Source: Capsaspora owczarzaki ATCC 30864 | Lineage: Eukaryota > Opisthokonta > Filasterea | Assembly (NCBI RefSeq): GCF_000151315.2 | Contig: NW_011887308.1 | Span: 125,649-189,648, forward strand | Length of the DNA stretch: 64,000 nt | Direction: 5' to 3' | Part shown: positions 27,094 through 39,000 of the stretch, piece by piece | Layout of the letters: the number at the start of each line of letters is the position of its first letter | Position numbering within the stretch: position 1 is the stretch's first letter | Made by a program: the position numbers and the translations under genes | The notes under the pieces: generated by a model | What the model saw: the letters and a program-made list of their open reading frames with translations, nothing else | Told to the model about the DNA's origin: nothing | Database searches by the model: none

Positions 27094-30000
27094 ATGGCTC
27101 TGCGCGGCCGTTCCTGCGACGGTGGAGCTGCTGGTGCCGGTGCTGCTTTGAATGGCTCAGCTGAGCCAACAAACAAACAAACCGCTTCTTCTGCTTCTGC
27201 TTCTTGGCTGCGTCGCGGCTCTGCTGCCGCTGCTGCGTCGTCCCGCGGCCGTCCCGCGACCGCCAACCAACTCCGCAATGTGTATCTCGCCGCCCTCGCA
27301 TTTATCGCTGCATGGCTGCTGGTCGCGTCGCCAGGCGCTGCGGTGCCTGGGGCCGCCTTCCTGCTGCCGAGCGCCAGCGCTGCTGATCCCGCCATGTGCA
27401 CAAACCTCAACGCCCTGCTTGCCGCGTCGCTCGCCCGGCCGGTCGACGGCGTCGTGCAATTCCCGCTGCTCACAGACGCGTCCTGGCTCGCTGCAGACTC
27501 GGGCTGCGCAACCGTCTCGGGCGACTCGCTCTCGTACAACTCTGGCAGCATTGCCGTTGACGCCAACTCGGTCGCGCTCCAGCTCGGCGGGCTCGCGCTC
27601 AGCAACGCGCAGACCGCCGGCTCGGTTGCCGGCGTCACCGTGACCCGCTCCCTGACTGCCAGTGTTGCTGCTGGTGGCGCATACTCTGCGTCCGCCACGG
27701 TCGAGGCTCACCTGCTGCTCTCGAGCACGGCCAATGCTGTTCCGTTTGAAAATCTCGCCGTCACGATTTCGATTGCCTGCGGTTTGGCTGCCGCTCCTCT
27801 GCCCGCGGGTGCCGTCGCGCACACGGAGGTCCCTTGCACGGTAACGCTCACCACCGACGCGCCCACCACGGTCAACATTCGCGATGGTAACGCGCGCGAC
27901 GGCCAGTCGGCTGCCATCTTTTACCCAAACCCCAACGCCCTCAACCCGCAGCAGGTCGCCTCGCTCTTGCAGGACGCAAACACGCTCCAGAGCCGCTTTG
28001 CCAACACGGTGCTGCTCGGTGGTCCCATTGCCCTGCTTCCGTCCACCCTTGCCGACACAACCATCCGCTCGGCCTTCATGGACGCGAACAAGCTTCCCGC
28101 GTTGGCGGAGCAGCAGACCGGTGTTGACATCCAAACGGGCACCCTGCAGCAGGGTAGCACGCAGCTTGCCTTTGGTCTGCTCATCCAGGCCGAGCACGAG
28201 TGCCACGATGCTGACTGCGTCGCGCAGTCGTCCGTGCTCTGGCCCTGGCTCTCGGCGTTCATGCGACAGCAGGCGTTCAACCAGCCCGAAACGGACGCTG
28301 CCGTCCAGGCCTGCCTGGCCAGCATTGCCAGCAACGACCAAGACCTCATTTCGCTCTACTCTCGCACCACCCTCGATCTGTTTGTCTCGTCGGGTGCCAT
28401 CGTGCCTCGCTCCGTCTCCACCTACACGCAGATTGTGCTCGAGTGCGCCGACGCGCAAAAGCAGGCCAGCGGCACCCTTGTCCTGACCCTCGGCAACGAC
28501 GCCGTGTTTGATTCGACCTCTCTGCCGTGGAGCCGCGGTCTGTACTTGCCCAGCAACCCCCAGCAGCCCGAGGACGGTCGCATTGCTGCCGCCATGACAA
28601 AGTCCCTGTCGACCACCCCGTACGGCACTCTCCGCGGCGCCATCAGCACCCCTTCGCAGCTGTACACCTTCCTGCCGGGCAACCTCTTTGGCTCGCAAGT
28701 TTCGGGTCTGGCTGTCGCCGACTTTGATCTTTCGGCTGCCATGCCCAAGATCACGGCCGCCTTTGCTCAGCTGCAAGCCGCGCTCAACTCGGACTATCCT
28801 GCCCTCAATGCCGCCGTCGCTGCGCTCATTTCCAGCTCTGCCCTTGCCGCCCAGCGTACTGCCTACGTTGCCCACGCCCCCCAGCCCACCATGAACGGCT
28901 TTATGGCGTGGCTTGGTGAGCATGTTCACGGCCTGTCCTTGAGCGCCATTCCCGCGACAGACGATGCTGGCGCGTTCTCGGTTCGCCTGACTGCCGCCGC
29001 CTCCCAGGATCTCGATGGCTCCCAACTCGCGCTGACCCAGCTCAACGCCGTCCTCGCACACCAGCTCTCCGGCCTTATCGTTGCCTACGATAGCTTGGCT
29101 GCTTCCCAGCTCGTCCCCAACGCGACCCGCGAGAACTCGGTCGGTCATCTGTCCGGCCTCTTGTCTGCCACTGCCACCGTCCGCCACGTGCAGTCCGGCT
29201 CGCCCGTGGTCACTCTGACCTCGCCGCTTTCGGTCGCCGTCCACCAGACCATCAACTCATTCTTTGGCTACAACAACGACGACTTGCTCTACCAGAACGT
29301 GACCTTCCAGATCAGCTTGGCCGCTCCCGCCACCAAGTTCCACGTTGAAGCGCTGGCCGTCATTCCTGTCGATGAAATTGCCATTTCGTACCTGCGTGTG
29401 GCTCTGGATAGCGACTCCCCGACCGAGCTCCTCGTCGATGCAGTTTGGGACTCTGCGTTCGTTTCGCTGCTCCAGTCCCAGTGCCAGCAGATGAGCGCGA
29501 GCATTCAGGAGGATCCCTCGATGAACAAGGCCCTGCAACCTCTCAACGTGCCGCTCCAGACAGTCTCCCCGACCGTCAACTGGAAGACTGTTCTCTCCAC
29601 CCTCTGCAGCAGCATCAGCACGTTCAACGGCGACTCCAACTTTGATGCCGCGACACACATTGTCCAGTCCATCCAGGCTCTCAGCGTCAACTCGGATGTC
29701 AGCACGTTGGGAGTTCATCTTGCGATCGCCACCGTCAGCAGCAGCCCTCAGATTCGCGTTCGCTTCCACTTGCACGGCCTGTACCAGCAGACTGGTCTTG
29801 TTTCGGACTCGATCTGGGGCTTCAAGACCGCCTTTGATCGCATCCAAGTGCCCCTGCTCATGGCCTCAGAGCTCCAGTTTGTCGTCACCCCGGCCATCGC
29901 CACCAGCGCGACCTTCCTCTTCTGCGGCCAGACCATTGTTGACTCGTTTGCGCTTCCCGTCGCCTCTGGCATGTTCTCTGGTTCCAGTGTCGTTGCCGCC

Positions 30001-33000
30001 TCGACCGCCACCACCACAACGTCCGCTCGCTTTGCCATTGACATCAACCTGCCCAACGCTGCGACCATGGACATGGAGCTCTATGTCGCCCCTGGCCTGC
30101 TGAGCAACCTGACCGCGCTGCTTGGCAACAACCTTGACATGACCAGCTCTCCGCTCATTCACGCCGTGTTTAGCGCCACCAACATTGGCATGGACGATGC
30201 CGCTTCCAACTTTTTCGTGGATGATGTGGCCTTTGCCATCGAGCCCGAGCTCGCCATGGGTCTCTACCTTGACGGCTCGCTCCAAGCGCCTGTCGAGATG
30301 ATGGCTGGTGTCTTTAACGTTCGTTCGACCGCGTTTGTGATCAACACGACCTTCGCCTCCATCTCCCAGGAGCAGCAGTACGTGTCCAACGTTGCCCCCT
30401 GGGTGGCTTCGTTCGACACGACCGCCCCTCTGGCGATTCTCCCCACCACCTGCGCCAGCGTCCTTGCCGAAACCCCCGAGCTCACCATCAACTTTACCCT
30501 GAACAATGGCGGTGCGTTTGTCACGTGTGTCATTGGCAATCTCGACGCTGCCCAAAACTTGAACGATGTCGTGTCGCGCATGAACGCTGGCCTTGCCTCG
30601 TGCATGCCTTTGATCGAGCTGCGCGTGGTCGAGTCTGATCTGGCCGCCCTCGACTGTGGCATGCTTGCAGTGTACTCTGCCATGCCTGGCGCCATCTGGC
30701 AGCTGGAGAGCGTCCAGGAGCCTTCGGATGCCAACCTCACGCTTGCCATGTACTGGCAGTTGCCGTCTGCGCCCTCTTTTGCGTCATGGACGGACATGTC
30801 GTGGCTGGTGCGCACCGTGCTCGGCCAGGCTGCCACTCCCACCTTTGTCCTGCCAACCATCCAGCTCGTCACCGAAGATGAGCTCGACTTCATCCCGGAT
30901 GAGATGGAAGATGTCTTCCCAACCGCCTTCCCCGTGATGAGCTTCCCCATTCTCCACCAGTCGAGCGAATCGCTTTCCGCCCCTCCAGTCATCAACACGC
31001 TCACCACTGGTGACGGCATGGTCCGCCTTGATCTCGACGACGACTCTGTTGAGGCAGGCACGACAGTCCAGCTCGTGTACACCACTGACGGCACCTTTGG
31101 CGCAGTGTTTGGCGGCCCGCCGCCGACGGGCAGCATTTTCATCAACAGCAACCTGACCACCGACCAGTCTGTCAACGACCCCGTCCCGGCCGCGCCCAAC
31201 AACACGCTCGGTGTCGCCGTGTCGTCGCAGCTGCGCCAGCGCATGTCGGATGGCAGTCTGCAAGTGTCGACCGAGACGCTCTCGTTCAACCTCGTCTTGA
31301 CCCCTGGTGAATCGACCTTCACTGCTCTGTTCAACGCCATCGCTTCTGCCGTCACTGGCACCATCTTTGCCCCCGTGCTGAACGCCACGATCGCTGCCGG
31401 TCGTCCCTCGCTGAACATTTCCGACCAGCTCTCGATTGAGCTCGTGCAAGCGAGCATCACGCCGCCGACGAGTGGCGCGACCGTCGCCTGGCTCTTGCCG
31501 CTGTCCATTCAGATTACTGCATCGACGCTGCCGGCCTTCGGCACGACGCGAATTGCTGTCGCGACGACGCGCTGCGTCTTGGGCAACTTGAACATCCACA
31601 CGACTGCTGGTGTTCAGTCTGCCGTCCCGGCAAGCGCTGGCGTCTCTGTCGCACAGGGTTATGTTGGTGTTGTCGACACGACTGCAAGCAGCCTTGCCGC
31701 GCAGTCGCAGTCTGACTTTGATCTCGTCTTCCCGGGCTTTGCCTCGGCGCAATTTGTGACTTCGGCCCTGCGTCAAAAGAATGCCACTTTTACGCAGTAC
31801 GTTGCCACGTTCGCTGTGGCTACTGCGGCTGACGTTTCGACCCTCTCCTTCTCCACCACCGAGTCGCCCTTCCCCTCAGACGCGTCTCACCTCCTCCGAT
31901 TCGGCATGAATGTGGCCAAGACGACGCTCTTCAGCGTGCAAGACCTGACAGACCTGCTGTCGAACTTGGCGTTCGAGGTGACCACTCAAGGCCAGGCTGA
32001 CTTCACCTCGGCCATGCAAACGCTCGCTGCCACCTCCCCGGTCACGACGCTGTGCAACCTTGTGAACGAGGCCACCACCATGTTTGAGGACGTGATTGCC
32101 AAGGATCCTCGCCTGGCCCAGCTGCTGCCCTTCCTCGAAAAGACGCTTGCCAGCTATGCCGGCGACGCGTTCTTGCAGCAGTTCCAGACGATTGTCGACA
32201 ACCTGTGCCATCGCCAAGCCGGCCTTGCCACTACCCTGGCAACGTACGACTCTGTTTCGGACGCTGCTTTTGCCACCGATGTTGCTTCGGCTGGCAAGTT
32301 GTCCGGAACCGAGCTGCACTTCCAATTTGACTTGAAGCTGTACCACCACACGTTCAAGACGTCCTTCCGCTTTGATGCCAACACGCTTCTGAAAAACCCC
32401 GGTGCGCCTCTGCCGATTGGCATTGGCAGCAGTGGCGACTTTTCCGTGGACGTGAATGTCGGCGCGCACATTGACTTTTTCATTGATTTCAAGAACTTTG
32501 TGCCGTCGCTCCGCATCGGCCAGGACACCAACCTCACCCTCGCCGTCAACTTGGACAGCACCGCCATCCTGCGCGCATGGCTGGGTCCCATCTCTGTGAC
32601 GTTTGGCAACGCGAACGTGGCCATTGGTACTCCACTGTTGCTCACGGTCGCCGTCGATGGCGTCTCCTTGGTCGGAAATGCACGCATGTCGGCTGCTCTG
32701 ACCGTGCCCTCGCAACCCATCTGTGCCTTCACTGTCACGATCGCCGACATTAGCGCCTTCTTGCAAGATCCCTCCAACCCGAACGTTGTCTTCCTGCAGG
32801 ACTGCCCTGATCAGGCTGTCGGTGCGCTGGAGCTTGCCATGCTCGACGCTTCTTTCCTGCACCTCCTGCTCGAATCACGCCACGTTCGCGACCTGATCAA
32901 CATGTTTGTTGGCGGCTTCCTCGCGGAGGACTTGCTCGGCTTCAATGGTCTCAACACCGACTTGACCCTCCCGGTGATTGGCACTTCGTTGCAAAAGTTT

Positions 33001-36000
33001 GTGGTCAAGGAGCTGATGGATATCGCCGGCACCGACTTTATCAAGGAGTTTACCATTGCCATCACCCACTTTACCCAGAACATTATCCACGAGATTGAGC
33101 AGGACATTGAACAGCTCGCGCTCAAGGAGTTTACCGAAATCATCTGCCACGCCTGGCGCAACATTATGCTTGGCCCGTGCCCCGCGGTGCCCAAGCCGAG
33201 CGACAAGCCCATGACCTGGGACTTCCACCTGGGCCGCGTCTACAGCGAGCCGGTTGTCAACCTGACCTGGGACCTCGGCGCCAACCGCCCCGCCTCGTTC
33301 GAGGTCCAGTGCATGGAGGAGCTCGTGATGGAGTGGCAGTTCAACTTCCGCATGACCTTTGACACGCGCCAAGGCCTGCAGTTCTCGCTGCCCTTCACCC
33401 CCGTGTTCAAGGCGGACACGACCCTGTCGTTTGAGAATCCCTGCTCGATGACGGGCAAGCTGTTTGTTGTCGAGGCCGACTTGCAAATGACTGGCGGGTT
33501 GACTGCACAAGTGTACCTCAACCCTCCGGCGACTGCTGGTGGTCCCTATGTGGGTGACTTTGGTCTCGATGCTCAGCTCAATGCTGCCGCGGTCGTTGGC
33601 TTGGCTGGCATCTTTAGTGGCGAGACTGTGACCTCCTTGCCCAACTGGGAGGTCGACATGTCCATTGTTGTCGATGTGAGCAAGGAGCATCTTGATTTCA
33701 CGCCCAACATTACCTTCTCGAATGGCAAGTTCTGCGTGGGCAGCGTCATTCAGCACATGCTCGCTGGTGTCGTTCAGGAGGCGCAGCATGCTCTTGGCCC
33801 CGTCAACAAAATCCTCGGCCCGAGCAGCATTCTTCGTCGCAAAATCCCGGCCACCAAGTACCTGTTTGGCCGCGAGCTTGTCGTCATTGAAATGCTTGAT
33901 GTGCTCGCCCGCTTGTTCTGCCCGCGCGACTGCATCTTTTCGAACGTCTTTGAGGCCATTGAGGCCTTTATGACGATCGACGACCAGTTGAACGCCTTCC
34001 TCAACATTGTCGAGCAGATTGACTGCACCTCGCACATTGACCTCGGCCACTTTAGCGTTGACTTCCATGCCGACTACCCGGATCCGTGGTTCTTTTTGCC
34101 AATGCCTGACTTTAACGACATTATCTTTGACGATCCCGATTCCCACGAACGCGATTCCGTTGTCAACGCTTGGGCCAGCGTGACCACCCAGGGCCAGTTC
34201 CAGGTGACCTGCCCTGCCTGCCACAACCCCGTCAAGTTCCTCATCAGCGCCATCCTCGGCAAGAACGAGCCCATCATTCTCATCCAAATTCCCGAGATGC
34301 TCGTTTCGCTTGGCTTCTCGTACCGCTTCTTTGTCTGGGCCGCCCCGCCGGTTCACGTCAGCGTCGGCATCTCGGCCTCGCTTACCGTTGCCGTGCCGCC
34401 GATTCAGTTTGACACGTACTGCATTACTGCCGCTGTCGTCTCGCGCAAGGCTTCCGAGCTCTTCACGCACATGGAGCTCCAGCTCTACGACGCCAACCAC
34501 AACCTGCGCTGGCCCCTGCGCGCCTCCGTCACCCTGACTGGCGGTGTCGGCGTGAATGTCTTCATCTTCAAGGGTGGCGTGAGTGTTTCCATCACCCTCG
34601 AGGGCATGATGCGCTTCCCCGACGTCAACGGCGACGGCCTCATCACCTTTGACCAGGTTTTCGCCATGGTCAAGCAGAACGGCCTGATGGAGAGCACCGT
34701 GACCGAGCTCGACTTGATTGGCGGCTTCAACCTTTACATTGAGGCCTGCATCCACTTCCCGTGGGGCCACAAGCATTGCTGGCATATCGTCAACGTCAAC
34801 CTGCACGACCGTCTCTGGGGCGAGACCATCAACCCCAAGAATGTCGGCGCGGTTGCGGACGACTCTGGTGCCATCTTGCTCAACAACATCAACCTCGCGG
34901 CCACCTCTGGCGCCTACACAATCATGCTGTACCAAATGCCGACGGAAATCCGCGTCAGCGGTGCCGATGACGCCGAGCCACGCTCGCTGACTCGCCCGCT
35001 CTCGCTGACCACCTCCCTGATTTCCCTTGCTGGCCAGCTCGACAGCTCAATCCACCTCACCTTTGACATTCGCACCATTGGCTCGCTCATCCAATTCCCC
35101 TCCACGCCCAGCAGCGTGGTTCGCATGCACATGGATTCGTACGCCGTCGGCTCTGTCGGCCCTGCCAACGCCCCCGGCGGCGGTCTGGCTGTCAGCATTT
35201 CTCCCTCGCGCGTTGTTGCTGGCTCGACGTCTGGTGTCCAGCTCCTTGGCGAGTGCGGAACGTTGGATATGCAAGACCCCGTCTCCTTCTCGACCGTGAA
35301 TATTGCCGGTCTTGGCTGCGCCAACACCCTGCTTGCGACTCTCAACACGAACGTGACGATGGTCGGCACTCCTTCCCAGTATGCGGTTGGCCCTGTGACC
35401 ATTTCTGGCTGGACTCAGACGCTGCAACTGCAGGTGTCGGAGGTCGCGTGGACTCTTGAAGACAACACTGTCACTGGCGCGCAAAACACCCGCGTGATCT
35501 TGGACGCCGATGCCGAGGTTGGTCTGGTCAATGTGATTGCCAGCTCGGCCGACACAACCTTCACCATCAACAGCGTGCCGCAAGGTCGCTCTGTCGTCTG
35601 CATGGGAGCGGAAGGCAATGACGTGTTTGTCATTCCCGACATTTCCAAGCTCACTGGTGACCTCTCTGTGAACGGCGGTGCCAACATGGCCAACCGTCTG
35701 CACTCGACGCACTACGCCACCCCTGGCCAGCCCTTGAACATTGTTGCGACGCCATTCATGCTGACCCAGACGAACGGCGTTGCGGACGCTGCCGTCAACA
35801 TTTCCATGGCCATGACGTTGATCCAAGAGCTCTACTTTGACCTGCACGGCGCCAGCAACGCTGCCGTCACCTACTCGCTCACCGGCATGAACTTGGGTAC
35901 CTTTGTCGCGGTCAACTCGATCGGCACTCTGGGCGCGAGCATGACAATCAACATTAACGACTGCGACGCTGGCTCTGCCGGCCACGTCAACTTGACCAGC

Positions 36001-39000
36001 GACGGTGACCACACGGTTGTCTTTGGTGTCAACGGCCTGATCTCTGGCCACTGCACCTTCTACGTGTATGGTTCCTCGAGCCCCGACTCTGTTTCGACCG
36101 TCATTTTCAACGCTCCCTTGGATGGTCGCCAGCTCGTTTGGCAGTTCAAGGCCCAGACGGCCACCGTGTACGACCCGAGCAACCCCGCCACCAACGTTTT
36201 CCAGATCATTTTCGAGTCTGTCGATCGCATGCTTGTCAACCTTGGTAACGGCACCACCGATGTGACTGTCTATCAAGGCACCTACCCGACCGAGTTGGTG
36301 ATTGCCTTCCCCGAAGTGCCCTCCGCTTCCGGCGTCACCTCGTCCTTCACTGTCATGTCTTCGGCGCAAGTCTCGATGCTGGTCACCGGCATCTATCAGC
36401 TGGCCATTGTCGGCTCTGAGAGCCGCCAGATGAACACTCCGCCGCTCGACCTCTTGTACGGCACCGTTGCCCTCGCTCCTTCGGCTCTGGCCAACACGCT
36501 CGTCTCGCTTGACTCTGGCTCTCTCTCCAGCGTCAACCAGTTCTACCTCATGAACGACATGTGCATCTCGCGCACCGACACCAACGGCGTCCCGTATAAC
36601 ATTTCCACGCCTCCCACCGCGTGGATGTGCGACCAGATGGTGGCTGCTGGCTTTGACGCGAGCGCCTGCTCCCGTCCCTGCCCAGTTCTCTTCCTGAGCG
36701 ATCGTGGCATGGCCTTTGACATTGTCACTGGCTCTGGCGAAGACTTGTTCATTGCCGACCAGGTTCAGGTCCCGCACAGCGTCTCGCTGCAGCAGGGTGA
36801 CGATCGTCTCGTTGTTATTTCGCCCACCATGACTGCCACGCCGACCTCGTACTCGCTCGGCGCCAACGAAGACAGTGCCCTTGTGTACACTTGCGATCAC
36901 GACGCTCCTGCCATGTCCTTGGACTTTGGCGACGACTCGTTTGCGGATGAGCTCCAGCTCTTCTTGTCTCCCGACCGTAACGCGCACGTCAATGCCTCCA
37001 CCGTCGGCCCGCTTGGCCCGAACGCAGCAGTGGATGTGCTGACTCTGCTCGAGTTGCATAGCGCCGACCGCATCATTGTCAAGCCGTGCGCGCTCTTCCC
37101 GTCCTCGTCTGTCGGACACGCTGTCATCCGTGCTCCTCGCTTGAAGACTACTGCTACTGCTGCTGCTGCTGCTGCTGCTGCTGTGAACGATCCAACGGTG
37201 ATTGATCTTTCCATGCCCGTGATTGGCCAACGTCTCACCGTGTATGCCACTAGCGATACAGTCTACAACTTGCAGCAGGCTGCCGAGGGCACCATCCTCA
37301 CTTTCAATGCCATTGCGCAGCCCACGCTGCCCGCGCCGCTCAACTGGACGCTCAATGTTGTCGTTCCCCAATTGTTCCTTTCCAACCAGGTGGACGTGTT
37401 TGGCGTTGCGGGTCAGGATGCTACCTTCACGCTCAACGTCCCCGCCGACAACACTCAGCACAACGTTCATTTGTACCAGCCGTCGCAACCTTGGCAGGAG
37501 CAGTTTGCCACCATCTCTGTGGATGGCATGCGCATTACGCTCCGCGGCGTGGATCACACTGCCGTCACAGTCACCGATCCCGCCCGTGGCTCCATCTTTG
37601 ACATCCAGGGCAACCCGTGCAACGGCGACCTCTTGCTGCAAGCCCCGACCAACGAGACCCAGTACTTCTTCAACGGACCCATTACGAACGACGTGCTTGT
37701 GCTTGGCGGCGGCACGCCCATGGCTGACTTTAGCCAGCAGCTCCCGAGTGGCTTCATTCTCGCCTTTGTCGGCGACAAGATTGACATTCCGCTCCAGAAT
37801 CTGTCGTTTGCCACCCAAGTTTCGCTCGTTCAAGGCTGTCTGCGCACCGCCAACCCCGTCACTCCTCCTGGCCCCACGGCTGTGACTTGGTGGCTCGCCC
37901 AAGCCATGGCGCCCCACGTTGATCCCGCGGCCGCCAGCGGATGCGCTGCTTTCTTCTACGACATCAACACTGCCCGGTTCCAAACCCGTGCCTCTGGCGT
38001 CCTCCTCTCTGGCATTGAGCACACCACCAAGCTGATCCAGGTCACTGGTGCGCAAACGCTGGATTTGCTGGCGACCGACGTCCCGTGGACCCAGGCTACG
38101 CTGACCTCAAGCTCTCTGCTTGTGGCCGACTACCAGCTGTTGGTTGATCAGGGCACCCGCGTGGCCGTTACTGCAAATGACAACATTTTCCTGCTCAATG
38201 GAACCTCGCAACTGACCTTCAACTGCCCTGTGATTGCTGCCGTGACGACCTCGTTTGAGTTTGGCCCGACCTCGAACAGCACGCCTGCTCTGACCTGGTC
38301 GACGCAAGCTTGTCGTGGCGCCGTCTCGGCAGACGCCCATGGAAGCTACTTCCCGAGCCTGACGATCGGCCAGCAGGTCGCTTCCGTTGAGCTCGAGGTC
38401 GACCTCGTCTCGCCCACTGGTCAGGCCGTGCACCGCACTGCGTCGATCGACCACACCCAGATTGACTTTACCAGCTCTGACGGACGTGGCATGAAGCTGT
38501 CGTGGCCAGCCTCGGCTGCTTCGGCCGTCCGCTATCACTTGCAGTTTGACGACGGCACCAACGACGTGGCCTTTGCCCAGTCGCTCACCACCGCTGGAGC
38601 CTCGCTCCGCTCTGGTGGCTTTGGCTCGAACGCCAAGGGCACGCTCAAGTTTGATCCCAACTCGGCTATCACCATGGGCCCGGGCTCCAGCCGACCCACC
38701 TGCGATGCCACCTACCGCAGCGTCACCCCGCGGTCTGGCAGTGACTCGTTCTGCCTCTGGCCTCGCCAGCACTGCCAAGCTGCTTCGTGGACGGATGTGG
38801 CCGTGTCGGAGAGCTGCGTGTTTGACCAGCTGGAAGACGCATGCCACTCGGCGGTGATTGCGACCTGGCGCGCACCCTGGAACATTCCCTTCGACTGCTT
38901 CCCCGACCCTGCCGTCAAGCCTGCCATTGTTCTGCACGTGCCCGCCATCGATGCTGCCAACACGGACGATTTCAGCAACCTGAAGGCTTGGCGTGGTCTC

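Noticed and set aside
35047-38055. Long open frames (up to 1002 codons) on the minus strand across the giant gene
   Set aside because: They are antisense shadows of biased GC3 codon use; compositions are Arg/Gly/His/Val-rich without motifs, and the sense frame is continuous.
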